Positions 1 through 9,948 of a stretch of DNA of 64,000 nucleotides are shown in pieces. The stretch spans positions 558,001 to 622,000 of the forward strand of contig NZ_CP021355.1 of assembly GCF_003130705.1 (NCBI RefSeq), in the 5' to 3' direction. Below the pieces are notes generated by a model. It ran no database searches and was not told the origin of the DNA. It was given only the letters and a program-made list of their open reading frames with translations. Every line of letters begins with the position of its first letter. Within the stretch, counting starts at the first letter, position 1. A program made the position numbers and the translations under genes. This DNA is from Rhodococcus oxybenzonivorans. GTDB lineage: Bacteria > Actinomycetota > Actinomycetes > Mycobacteriales > Mycobacteriaceae.

Positions 1-2
1 CG

Positions 3-305
3 GTCGACGAGAGTAGGGACGAGGACCTGCGCCGTCTCACCGAATGGGCCGAGGGCGCGACGCCCCTGCAGGTGGGTACCGATGTCGCCGTCGAACCGGT
101 TTTCGACGCCGACACGCTCCCCGCCGAGGAACTCGGCGAGCAACTTCCGGACATTCCATCCGGAACGAAAACCGTTCGCGGAGCGATATTCTGCGCCCCC
201 GACGGCGTCCGCGCCGCCCTCGACTCCGGAGTAGATGCGATCGTCACCGCCCACCGGTTGCCGGTGCTACTCGCCGCCATCGCACACCACAGGAGAACCT
301 CATGA
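3..305 (+). CDS. C-terminal part of an unrecognised protein (5' end outside window)
   Basis: The reading frame is open from the first bases and ends at a TGA that overlaps the next gene's ATG (ATGA), so it is translationally coupled to the biotin carrier gene. About 100 residues are visible; they are acidic early on and end with a hydrophobic stretch (AIVTAHRLPVLLAAI). I do not recognise the family. The overlap implies it belongs to the carboxylase operon. Confidence 0.6.
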   Translation, partial: VDESRDEDLRRLTEWAEGATPLQVGTDVAVEPVFDADTLPAEELGEQLPDIPSGTKTVRGAIFCAPDGVRAALDSGVDAIVTAHRLPVLLAAIAHHRRTS

Positions 306-869
306 GCACACCGGAGCGCATCACCCACCGCGAAGTGCGGGAAATTCTGCGCACCTTCCACGACTCCGGTTGGGCCGCCATGACGCTGGAAATGGACGGC
401 ATGCGCATCACCGTTGGCAAGGACGGCCCCCCGGCAGCACCGACACCCACCGCCGCCCCGACAGCATCCGCCCCGACAGCATCCGCGGCCACGGTGCCGT
501 CGACACCGCCCGCCGCCCCCGCAGCACCGACCACACCCGTGCCCGCCGAGGTACAGGCCACGGCCGGCAACGGCGGTGCGGCACCCGTCGCCGCGGCACC
601 GGTCCCAGCTGCGGCCGCCGACACCACAGGCTGCATCGAGGTGAAATCTCCGACGGTCGGCGCGTTCTGGACGGCGCCGAGCCCCGGCGAGGCACCGTTC
701 GTGAAGGTCGGCCAGACCATCGAGGCAGGCCAACAACTCGCGATCGTCGAGGTGATGAAATTGATGAACCCCGTCGTGGCACCCCAGGGCGGCGAGATCG
801 TGCAAATCTGCGCGAACAACGCCGAACTCGTCGAATTCGACCAGCCACTGTTCCTGATCAGGCCGACCG

Positions 870-877
<8 letters not shown>
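302..877 (+). CDS. Biotin carboxyl carrier protein (AccB-like)
   Basis: This 191-residue protein carries biotin between a biotin carboxylase and a carboxyltransferase. The C-terminal biotinyl domain (about residues 110-190) contains the motif EVMKLMN with the biotin-accepting lysine at residue 153. An N-terminal helix-rich segment is followed by a long Ala/Pro/Thr linker (about residues 42-105), as in AccB proteins. The start at 302 is preferred over an upstream in-frame ATG because AGGAG lies at 291-295 and the ATG overlaps the previous stop. Its end overlaps the carboxylase gene by 8 bases. It forms one three-gene set with the two following subunits. Confidence 0.9.
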
Positions 878-2275
<1,398 letters not shown>

Positions 2276-2279
<4 letters not shown>

Positions 2280-3775
2280 GTTACCTCGATTGCGCCCCCC
2301 GCAACGCCGACGGCAGCCGCCGCAAGATCGACATCGTGGACCAGACCCTGCGGGACGGCCCGCAGAGCTGGTGGGGCATGCGCCTGCGCAAGGACATGGG
2401 CCTGCCCATGGCCGCCGAACTCGACCGCACCGGCTTCCACACCATCGACCTCGTCGGTAGCTCCATCTTCGAAGTCCTCGTGCGGCACTGCAAAGAGGAC
2501 CCCTGGGAGCAGCTGATCTCCCTGTCGAAGGCCATGCCGCAGACCACGGTCCGCGCCGGCACCCGCAGCAACGGCATCGTCACCTTCGGGCTGACCGCCG
2601 ACAGCGTGATGGACCTGTGGGTGCAGCGGCTGTGCGCCCACGGCATCGGCAGTTTCTGGATCTACGACGGACTGTTCAACATCGACAAGATCGGCCGCCT
2701 GGTCAAGACCGTGCAGGCCGAAGGCGCGAAAGCTCTGCCGTGCATCCTCTACGCCGACAGCCCGCACCACACCGACGAGTACTACGCTGCCCGCACCCGC
2801 GAACTCGCCGCGCTCGGCGCGGACGGTATCGAGATCGAGGACGCGGCCGGACTGCTCACCCCCGAACGCACCCGCTCGCTGATCGCCGCCATCAAAGGCG
2901 CCGCCGGCGACCTGCCCGTGGAGATCCACTTCCACAGCAACAACGCCCTGGCTCCGGTGAACTACCTCGAAGGCGTCCTCGCCGGCGCCGACCGCGTGCA
3001 CACCGCGAGCCGCCCACTCGCTGCAGGGGTTTCCCTGCCCTCCACCGAGAACACCGTGGCGAACCTGCGCTACGCCGGCTTCGACGTCGATCTCGACGAC
3101 TCCCACTTCGCCGCGGTAGAAGAGCATCTGCTCCGCGTCGCCGAATATGAGGATCTGCCGGTCGGCCAGCCCGCCGAGTACTCCCTGTTCCAGTACCGTC
3201 ACCAGCTTCCCGGCGGGATGGCGGGCACCTTCAAGGCGCAGCTGCGCGACCGTGGCATGGAGGACCGTTTCGAGGAGGTCCTCGACGAAATGTCCCGGGT
3301 ACGTGAGGAACTGGGCTACCCGGTGATGGCGACCCCGTTCTCGCAGCTGGTCGGCACGCAGGCGGTGCTCAACGTGGTGACCGGCTCGCGGTACTCGGTC
3401 GTGCCGGACGAGGTGATGATCTACGCGAACGGCTTCTACGGCAAGCCGGTCGCCCCGCTCGATGCCAACGTCCTCGACAAGATCACGAGCTCTCCGAAGG
3501 CGAAGACCTACGAGAACTGGGAGCCGCCGCAGCCCACCCTCGGCGAGCTGCGCAAGAAGTTCGGGGAATCGATCAGCGATGACGAGCTGATTCTGCGACT
3601 GTTGGTGCCCGAGAACGACATCGATATCATGCGCGCCACCCCGCAACGCCACCGTGATTTCGCGCCGACGAGCAGGGAAATGCGTTACATCCGGGAACTG
3701 GTCGAAACCTCGGTGGGTGCCTACCTGCATATCGAGGCCGACGACTTCACGCTCACCCTGGAAGGGGATCACTAA
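2276..3775 (+). CDS. Carboxyltransferase of the pyruvate carboxylase/oxaloacetate decarboxylase type (HMGL-like), atypical
   Basis: This 499-residue protein has an HMGL-like TIM barrel followed by the conserved PYC/OADA domain and no biotinyl domain, which the separate carrier supplies. The barrel opens with DQTLRDGPQS (first metal ligand region, Asp27) and has the HFH metal-binding motif in VEIHFHSNNAL. In pyruvate carboxylase and oxaloacetate decarboxylase the motif KDMAGLL contains a carbamylated lysine that binds the metal; here it reads EDAAGLLTP, with Glu188 at the lysine position. Known family members act on pyruvate/oxaloacetate or similar keto acids. The coupled thiolase suggests instead a CoA-linked pathway, possibly making or using a beta-keto acid; this is inference. 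The start at 2276 is fixed by the ATGA overlap. Confidence 0.85.
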
Positions 3776-4185
3776 TGAGCGAGCTGGGGGTGGGCCGGCC
3801 CACCAAACGCCGGGCCGGGGCCGCGGTCGGGGGCCTGCCGGTCGCCGACTCTCGGCCGGTCCTCGACGGCGACGCCGTGCTCGGCTCGCGTTGCACCGTG
3901 TGCCGGTACCCGACCACACAGCAAGGGCTCCCGTGGTGTCCGGTGTGTTACGAGGCCACCGAACCGGATCGGTTCGCCCGCACCGGCAAGGTGTGGTCCT
4001 CCACGGTGGTCGCTATCCCGGTCGGTACCCGCCGGCCGCCCTTCGGGCTGGCGTATCTCGATCTCGACGACGGCCCCCGGGTGCTCGTGCACCTCGCCGA
4101 ACCGGCCGTCCTCGAACCCGGTGCACGTCTCGAAATCACCGGAACAGACGACGGCGACCTGGTCGCCACCAGAATGGAGCAGTGA
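3775..4185 (+). CDS. Zn-ribbon/OB-fold protein (DUF35 family), thiolase partner
   Basis: This 136-residue protein has a zinc ribbon (CTVC and CPVC, about residues 40-58) followed by an OB-fold region with the typical VWSSTVVAIPVG and FGLAYLDLDDG stretches. DUF35 proteins form complexes with thiolase-fold enzymes, for example ChsH2 C-terminal domain with Ltp2 in steroid side-chain retro-aldol cleavage, or BbsA with BbsB. It is placed between the carboxyltransferase and a thiolase, sharing one base with the former and overlapping the latter (GATG), which supports a 1:1 complex with the thiolase. It probably has no catalysis of its own. Confidence 0.85.
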   Translation: MSELGVGRPTKRRAGAAVGGLPVADSRPVLDGDAVLGSRCTVCRYPTTQQGLPWCPVCYEATEPDRFARTGKVWSSTVVAIPVGTRRPPFGLAYLDLDDGPRVLVHLAEPAVLEPGARLEITGTDDGDLVATRMEQ

Positions 4186-5324
4186 TGGAGCAGGCGATGC
4201 TGTGGGGTGTCGGAACCTCCGCCTACGGACGGTTCCCGGACCAGCGGGTCGAGTCACTCGCCTGGACCGCGGTGGCCGAAGCGGTCCGCGACGCCGACAT
4301 CCGACCGGACGCGATCGACGCGATCATCGTCGGCTCGGTCTTCGGTCCCCCCGGGGTGGCCACCCGCATCCAACGCGGCCTCGGGATTTCCTCCGTGCCG
4401 ATGTGGACGATCGAGAACGCCTGCGCCAGCGGCACCAGCGCCTACCACGAGGCCGTCGAAGCGGTACGGCTCGGCCGGTTCAAGTGCGTCCTGGTACTCG
4501 GAGTGGATCAAATGTCCACCCTGTTCTCCGGAGCCATCGTGCCCGAAGCAACCGACCCCGAAGGCGCGTCGTCACTGCCCCTGCCCGGGCTCTACGCCCT
4601 CCAGGCACAGCGGTATGTGAGCGAGTTCGGGGTCACCCCCGAACAACTCGCCGCCATCGCGGTGAAGAACAAGAGCAATGGCATGGATAATCCCCGCGCC
4701 CAACTGCGGGACACAGTGCCGACGATTCAGGAAGTGCTCGACTCCCGCATGATCGCCGACCCCCTGACCTTCCTGCAGTGCTGCCCGACCAGCGACGGCG
4801 CCGGAGCAGCCATTGTCGGTGGTGACCGAGGCAACCCGGACGATCTGCGGATCGAGGCCTCCGCCATGGTCTCCGGTGCCCTGTGGGACCAGCGCAGCGA
4901 GGATGTTTGGGGATTCGCCAGCGTTGCCCGCGCCGCTCAGAAGGCCTACGCGCAGGCTGGTCGCAGCCCACAGGAGATCGATGTGCTCGAGGTGCACGAT
5001 GCCTTCACCATCGGCGAGATCCTCACCCTCGAGGCACTCGGGATCGCCCCGCGCGGCAAGGGCGCCGAACTCGCCCCCTCCGGTCACACCACCCGCGACG
5101 GTGTGCAACCGGTCAACCCGAGCGGTGGCCTGCTCTCGCGCGGACACCCGCTGGGCGCGACCGGGATGGCGCAGCTGGCCGAAATAGCATGGCAGCTCCG
5201 CGGCCAGGCCGGCGCCCGGCAGGTCGACCGGCACCGCGTCGGTCTCGTGGAGACCATGGGCGGCGGCGCGGCCGGCATGGACGGTAACGCCTGCGTGGTC
5301 ACAATCCTGTCCGCCCAGGCATGA
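4185..5324 (+). CDS. Thiolase-family enzyme (SCP2/lipid-transfer type)
   Basis: This 379-residue thiolase fold protein is likely to cleave a beta-keto acyl-CoA with CoA, or to act as a retro-aldolase when paired with the DUF35 protein. The nucleophile region ENACASG (Cys80), the VHDAFT motif and the C-terminal GGLLSRGHPLGATG histidine motif are all present. The extreme C-terminus, GNACVVTIL, resembles the SCP2-type subgroup rather than acetyl-CoA acetyltransferases. The retained Cys80 argues for thiolysis over the Cys-independent Ltp2-type aldolase. The start at 4185 overlaps the DUF35 stop, and the stop overlaps the phosphatase start. Confidence 0.9.
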   Translation: MEQAMLWGVGTSAYGRFPDQRVESLAWTAVAEAVRDADIRPDAIDAIIVGSVFGPPGVATRIQRGLGISSVPMWTIENACASGTSAYHEAVEAVRLGRFKCVLVLGVDQMSTLFSGAIVPEATDPEGASSLPLPGLYALQAQRYVSEFGVTPEQLAAIAVKNKSNGMDNPRAQLRDTVPTIQEVLDSRMIADPLTFLQCCPTSDGAGAAIVGGDRGNPDDLRIEASAMVSGALWDQRSEDVWGFASVARAAQKAYAQAGRSPQEIDVLEVHDAFTIGEILTLEALGIAPRGKGAELAPSGHTTRDGVQPVNPSGGLLSRGHPLGATGMAQLAEIAWQLRGQAGARQVDRHRVGLVETMGGGAAGMDGNACVVTILSAQA

Positions 5325-6094
5325 CCACCTCCTACACGGGGCTCCTGGGATTCCGCGATGTCGGAGGCTTGCGCACCAACGATGGAGGACAGGTCCGGCG
5401 CGGATTGCTCTACCGCAGTGGAACCCCGCAATTCCTCGACTCGGACGCTGCCCGCGCGCTGATCACGGACACCGGAATCCGCGCCACCATCGACCTGCGG
5501 TTGCCGCACGAAGTCGCCGTCGAAGGGCGCGGGCCGCTCGACGAGCTCGGGGTGCGCCACCTTCCGCACCCGTTCAGCATCAACGACACGGTCTCCCCGG
5601 ACTCGGCGGTGGCCCCGATGCCCGGCGACGACCCCTTGGTTACCAGGTATCTCGCCTACCTGGCACAGGACGCGGCCGGTGTCATCTCCCTGATCTCCCG
5701 GCTGCTCGACCCAGGCGTGCTGCCCGTATTGGTGCACTGCACCGTCGGTAAGGACCGCACCGGTGTGGCCGTCGCACTGCTTCTCGACGCCATCGGTGTG
5801 CGGCGGGAGGACATCGTCGCCGACTACGCCACCGCCGCCGACGACGTGGTCGCGTCCATGCACCGGTTGCGCGAGATGGCCTCCTATGGTGCCGCGGCCG
5901 ACCTGTACCCACCGCAGGTGTGGACCGCGCCGCCCGACGCGATGGAACGATTCCTCGACAACCTCGACGACCAGTACGGCGGTGTCTTGACGCTGCTTGC
6001 CGACAACGGCGTCGGACCCGAGGCGGTCGACCGGCTGACCGCACTGTTGATCACCCACGACGACACTGTCCCGGAGGACACGACATGCAGATAA
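5321..6094 (+). CDS. Tyrosine-phosphatase-family protein (IphP-like)
   Basis: This 257-residue protein has the P-loop HCTVGKDRTG, matching the HCxxGKDR signature of the bacterial tyrosine/serine phosphatase (Y_phosphatase3) family. The N-terminal FRDVGGLRT...RRGLLYRSG segment is also typical. The gene is coupled by ATGA to the thiolase, so the substrate is more plausibly a phosphorylated metabolite than a protein; a kinase-like APH protein lies 2.7 kb downstream. That link is inference. The SRPBCC start lies inside its last codons. Confidence 0.85.
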   Translation: MTTSYTGLLGFRDVGGLRTNDGGQVRRGLLYRSGTPQFLDSDAARALITDTGIRATIDLRLPHEVAVEGRGPLDELGVRHLPHPFSINDTVSPDSAVAPMPGDDPLVTRYLAYLAQDAAGVISLISRLLDPGVLPVLVHCTVGKDRTGVAVALLLDAIGVRREDIVADYATAADDVVASMHRLREMASYGAAADLYPPQVWTAPPDAMERFLDNLDDQYGGVLTLLADNGVGPEAVDRLTALLITHDDTVPEDTTCR

Positions 6095-6501
6095 CCGAAT
6101 CCCGAGTCATCACTGCTGAACCGGATCGCGTATGGAAAATTGGTGGGGACACCGCCAACGTCGCGGACTGGGTTCCGGCGATCGAGAAGTCGACCCAGCG
6201 TGGGGACCTGCGGCACGCCACCTTCGCCGACGGTGGCGGCGAGGCAATCGAACGCATCGTCGAACACGACGACCAGCAACGGCGGTACGCATACGACTAC
6301 GTGTCAGGCCCGCTGCCGCTGCGCTCGTACCGGTCGACCTTCGCTGTCAACGACCATCCCGATGGTGCTCAGGTCATTTGGGACGCGGAGTTCGCGACCG
6401 CCTCCGCGGAGGACGATGCCGCCCTCGCCCAGGCAATCGCAGGCATCTATCGCGCTGCCCTGGACGAACTCGCCAAGCACGTCGCCGCTACCCAGAAGTA
6501 G
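6085..6501 (+). CDS. SRPBCC-fold ligand-binding protein
   Basis: This 138-residue protein is of the START/Bet v1-like (SRPBCC) superfamily: an N-terminal strand with AEPDRVWKI, a DW-VPAI segment, YDYVSGPLPLRSYRS and a long C-terminal helix. Such proteins bind hydrophobic ligands or act as cyclases or hydratases. GGAGGA at 6073-6078 sets the start at 6085, inside the end of the phosphatase gene. A paralogue sits at 19029-19442 beside the flavin monooxygenase; both share the GPLPL motif, so both parts of the cluster probably handle the same kind of ligand. Confidence 0.8.
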   Translation: MQITESRVITAEPDRVWKIGGDTANVADWVPAIEKSTQRGDLRHATFADGGGEAIERIVEHDDQQRRYAYDYVSGPLPLRSYRSTFAVNDHPDGAQVIWDAEFATASAEDDAALAQAIAGIYRAALDELAKHVAATQK

Positions 6502-6524
6502 ATAGGAGAGCAGGCCAGGCCACG

Positions 6525-7016
6525 ATGAGGCCAACGGCCGATCTGCATTCACCCACGTATGCACGTCAGGTCACCACTGCCCAACTCGAGGCATTCGCCA
6601 CGCTCATGCGCCGTCTCTGGCGGGGCGCGGCGATCCGCGACTAGCACGGCCGATGGGGAGCTACCCGGCAGTCACTCAATCAGGATTTCGACGAGCACAT
6701 CGCACCCGCCATCACCGTCGTCGGGCCCTTCACCTTGGCACTGGCCGGCGGACGTCGTCGTTTGCACCCTTCTTCAGCGACGACACAGTCCGCCGAATGT
6801 CGAAAACGGTCCGGGTAGTAGCCGAGCAGGCGGGCCGCGACCCGGACGCGGTCAAAATCTGGTCCTGTTACGCCACAGTCACGACCGATCCGGACGGAAA
6901 CCGTCCTGCTCGAAACAGCCGACCGCATGGCCACCTATTCGCACGTCCACGGTGCGGACCAACAACGGGGACCCGCCGACTACGACCGGTGCACAGTTAC
7001 CAGGACCAGTTCGTGA
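6525..7016 (+). pseudogene. Decayed F420-type LLM oxidoreductase fragment
   Basis: Pieces of one LLM-family protein appear in successive frames. Frame 3 has FATLMRRLWRGAAIRD then a stop, followed by DEHIAPAITVVGPFTLALAG. Frame 2 has FFSDDTVRRMSKTVRVVAEQ and GRDPDAVKIWSCYATVTTD. Frame 3 resumes with TETVLLETADRMATY and HVHGAD and ends at TGA 7014-7016. The order matches the C-terminal two thirds of F420-dependent LLM reductases (TIGR03857-like). The N-terminus is missing and at least two frameshifts and one stop are present. Confidence 0.7.
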
Positions 7017-7359
7017 TTCCGGTCATGCGGGGAACCGGCACTGACGGGCCCCCGGTCTCGACGCAGATTCGGGGCCGCGGTCCCTCTGTGCGTCGGCGCA
7101 GAACGATCGTCCGGTGAGGTGAGGATGGATCGCCGGACTAGGTCGTCGCTGGTGTGTAGGTCTCAGCCAGGACGATGGTGAGTGCTTTGCCCTGGTCAGC
7201 CCAGCGATGAGATGGTCGCGATGCCAGTTGCGACGGTGATCCGACTGTGTACCGTTGCGGCGACCTTCGCGTGAGCCGAACGACTGCTAGGGCGGCGTTC
7301 TCGGCCGAGGCACTATTCTGGGGTGGTCGTGTGATGGGTGGAGCGGGGATGGAGAAACC
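7017..7359. other. Intergenic region before the TetR gene
   Basis: No coding sequence is convincing here; the short open frames have no RBS and no recognisable product. It presumably holds the promoter of the TetR gene; I cannot pick out clear -10/-35 boxes. Confidence 0.5.
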
Positions 7360-7977
7360 ATGTGTGCTGCGAAGGTGACTGATTCCAGTGCGCGCACCGG
7401 GCGGCAGGTGATCCTCGACTCTGCGGTGGCGAATATGAATGAACGCGGATATCACGGCACCTCGATGCGTGACATTGCCCGCGGCGCCGATATCACTGTT
7501 GCGTCGATCTACCATCACTTCGCGTCGAAGCAGGAGATTCTGCAGGAGATCATGGTGCGGGCCTTGCACGACGCCCTCGCGATGACTCGGGGCGCATTGT
7601 TGCGCTCGGGGGGTTCCCCAGCCGATCAGCTGCAAGCGTTGATGCGGGCATGGATCTTGTTCCACACCACTCGTCAGTTGGATGCGATGGTCGGCGCCAC
7701 CGAGCTGCGCAGCCTTGACGACGTCGGCCGGCGACTCGTGGTCGCCCTTCGGGACGAACAGGAGCACCTGTTCCGCGACGTCATCGAGCGTGGTGTGGAG
7801 GAGGGTGATTTTGCGACGAAATACCCGCGGGACGCCGTCCGAGGAATCATCAACATGGGCCAGTCGGTGTGTGCGTGGTGGCGCCCTGACGGCCCTATGA
7901 AGCCCGACGAACTCGCCGATCGCTACGCCGACTTGGCCCTTGCGATGGTGAGACCGGTCGTCCCGCCGCGGGTTTGA
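7360..7977 (+). CDS. TetR/AcrR-family transcriptional regulator
   Basis: This 205-residue protein has a TetR DNA-binding domain (about residues 15-60): ILDSAVANMNERGYHGTSMR, then DIARGADITVASIYHHFASK. The C-terminal ligand domain resembles those of acyl-CoA-responsive TetR proteins (KstR2-like group), which is family knowledge rather than proof. It sits between the carboxylase operon and the kinase/acyl-CoA dehydrogenase operon and probably represses one or both. Candidate operator repeats are at 8581-8805. Confidence 0.9.
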   Translation: MCAAKVTDSSARTGRQVILDSAVANMNERGYHGTSMRDIARGADITVASIYHHFASKQEILQEIMVRALHDALAMTRGALLRSGGSPADQLQALMRAWILFHTTRQLDAMVGATELRSLDDVGRRLVVALRDEQEHLFRDVIERGVEEGDFATKYPRDAVRGIINMGQSVCAWWRPDGPMKPDELADRYADLALAMVRPVVPPRV

Positions 7978-7991
7978 GCAAGCCGGTTTCG

Positions 7992-8543
7992 TCAGCGCAC
8001 CGATGTGTTGGCGAAGCGTTCCTTCAGCGTGCGTTTGACGAGCTTTCCGGTCGGTGTCCGGGGGAGGTCGTGGGCGAATTCGATCCGGCGGGGCAACTTG
8101 TACTTGGTGATGCGTTCGCGGAGGTAGTCGAGTAACTCGGTGGCGAGGGCGTCGTGGCCGTCGACCTCGGTTCCCGGGTCGATGACTGCGGTGACGATTT
8201 CTCCCATCTCGTTGTCGGGCAGGCCTATTACGCAGGCGTCGAGAACTTTGGGGTGCTCGACGAGTGCGTTCTCGATCTCCTGGGGGTAGATGTTGACGCC
8301 GCCGGAGATGATCATGAACGAGTCACGGTCGGTAAGGAAGAGGTAGCCGTCCTCGTCGAGGTAGCCGACGTCACCGGTGGTGGTCCAGGTGGGGTGGACC
8401 GGATGTTGTGCGCCGCGGTTCTCCGGTGCGTTGTGGTACTCGAACGGCAGGGTGTCGCGTTCGAAGTAGATCGTCCCGGTCTGCCCTGCCGGTAATTCCT
8501 GGCCCCGATCCCCACAGATGCGGACGATGCGGGAGGTGGCCAT
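7992..8543 (-). pseudogene. C-terminal fragment of an acyl-CoA synthetase
   Basis: The 183-residue frame is only the last third of an AMP-forming acyl-CoA ligase: GQTGTIYFER, TTGDVGYLDEDGYLFLTDR (hinge region), IISGGVNIYPQEIENAL and the C-terminal lysine motif PRTPTGKLVKR. The N-terminal AMP-binding domain with the P-loop and the YTSGT-type motif is absent, and upstream DNA is regulatory. It cannot catalyse adenylation alone. It is convergent with the TetR gene. A second decayed relative of the same part lies at 20760-21175. Confidence 0.8.
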
Positions 8544-8580
8544 GACGCCTCTTTCACGGTAGATCCCAGATGTCGCCTAG

Positions 8581-8805
8581 CGATCGTTCGGGTGCTGCCG
8601 GAGAACCTATGCGACACGGCCCACCGTCGTCAACACCTTCCAGGCGGATGTCGAGAATCGGCACGGATACCACCCCGATATCGGGCGATCACCAGGCCAA
8701 GGGATGGAATCGTTCGCCGGGATCGGTCGGCCGCGTCGATCATTCGGCGTTGACTTTAGTGATCGTTAAGGCAACACTGGAAACGGTAGACGATCGATCG
8801 TTCGG
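8581..8805. promoter_or_regulatory. Three copies of a CGATCRTTCGG motif upstream of the kinase/ACAD operon
   Basis: CGATCGTTCGG occurs at 8581-8591 and 8795-8805, and CGATCATTCGG at 8737-8747. The copy nearest the gene is extended to CGATCGATCGTTCGG, an overlapping palindrome, about 30 bases before the ATG at 8836. The spacing and closeness to a TetR gene make these candidate operators. This is inference from repetition only. Confidence 0.35.
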
Positions 8806-8835
8806 CGATAAGGATTAACGAAGGGGCCCACGCGA

Positions 8836-9921
8836 ATGACGACGTCCTCCGCCGACGCGACCGCACGTGACGATCGGGAGATGGCCGCGGGTCTCGATGT
8901 GGCGGCGCTGACGACCTATCTCGCCGACGCGCTCGACGAAGGACTGGGTGGGCAGCTGACGGCGTCGTTGATCAGCGGTGGTCGGTCCAATCCGACATAC
9001 CGGGTGACCGACGGGAGCCGAACATGGGTGTTGCGGCGTCCGCCCTACGGGCACGTGTTGCCCAGTGCCCACGACATGAAACGCGAGTTCACCGTGATCC
9101 GGGCCCTGTCGGGTACCGGCGTGCCGGTGCCGCAGGCGGTGCTGCTGTGTGAGGACACCGAGGTGCTCGGCGCGTCGTTCTACCTGATGGAACTGGTCGA
9201 CGGCACACCGATCGGCACCGTCGAACAGGCCTCCACTCTCGCACCGGCCGAGCGGCGGCGACTCGGATTCGCGCTGGCCGACACCCTCGCGGACTTGCAC
9301 GAGGTGGACCCGGACGCCGTCGGACTCGGTTCCTTCGGCCGGCCCGACGGCTATCTCGAACGCCAACTCGATCGCTGGGCGCGTCAGTGGGAGGCCTCGC
9401 GCACCGCAGACCGCCCGGAAGTGGCGGTGCTGCTGGACAAGCTGCGCCGCGCGCTGCCGGAGACCCGATTCCCGGGCATCGTGCACGGCGACGTCAAACT
9501 CGACAACGTCCTCGCCGCGCCCGCCGATCCCGGACGGATCGTGGCGGTGCTGGATTGGGAGATGGCCACCCTCGGTGACAGTCTCGCGGACGTCGGGATC
9601 ATGCTCAGCTTCTGGGACCAGCCCGGCTCGGTGGACAACCCGATCACCAAAGGTCTGGCTCGCCTCGACGGGTTCCCCACCCGCGCGGAACTCCTCGACC
9701 GGTACGCCACCCGGCGGGGGATCGAACTCCCGGACGTCGACTGGTACACCGTGTTCGCCGACTTCAAGATCGCCATCATCCTCGAGGGCATCGGCGCCCG
9801 GCACGCGCAGGGCGACACCGTGGGGGAGGGCTTCGACCACATCGCCGACATGGTCGGGCCGTTGCTGCAGCGTGCCCTCGACCTGGCCGCGACCTCGACA
9901 GTGACCGAACTGCGTCGCTGA
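8836..9921 (+). CDS. APH-family phosphotransferase (ACAD10/11 kinase-domain type)
   Basis: This 361-residue protein has the aminoglycoside-phosphotransferase fold: N-lobe with SGGRSNPTYRVTDG and VLRRPPYGHVLPSAHDMKRE, catalytic loop IVHGDVKLDNVL and metal-binding VLDWEMATLGD. This subgroup is fused to, or adjacent to, acyl-CoA dehydrogenases in ACAD10/ACAD11 and in levulinate catabolism (LvaA), where it phosphorylates 4-hydroxyacyl-CoA. The acyl-CoA dehydrogenase that follows 27 bases later fits that pairing. A gamma-hydroxyacyl-CoA substrate is therefore likely but unproven. The start has GAAGGGG upstream. Confidence 0.85.
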   Translation: MTTSSADATARDDREMAAGLDVAALTTYLADALDEGLGGQLTASLISGGRSNPTYRVTDGSRTWVLRRPPYGHVLPSAHDMKREFTVIRALSGTGVPVPQAVLLCEDTEVLGASFYLMELVDGTPIGTVEQASTLAPAERRRLGFALADTLADLHEVDPDAVGLGSFGRPDGYLERQLDRWARQWEASRTADRPEVAVLLDKLRRALPETRFPGIVHGDVKLDNVLAAPADPGRIVAVLDWEMATLGDSLADVGIMLSFWDQPGSVDNPITKGLARLDGFPTRAELLDRYATRRGIELPDVDWYTVFADFKIAIILEGIGARHAQGDTVGEGFDHIADMVGPLLQRALDLAATSTVTELRR

Positions 9922-9948
9922 CCGCATCGACAAGAGAGAAACCGAGAG

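Noticed and set aside
4185..5324. Thiolase considered as an Ltp2-type retro-aldolase
   Set aside because: It retains the nucleophilic Cys80 in ENACASG and the C-terminal histidine motif, so thiolase activity is the simpler reading; the aldolase option is kept only as an alternative.
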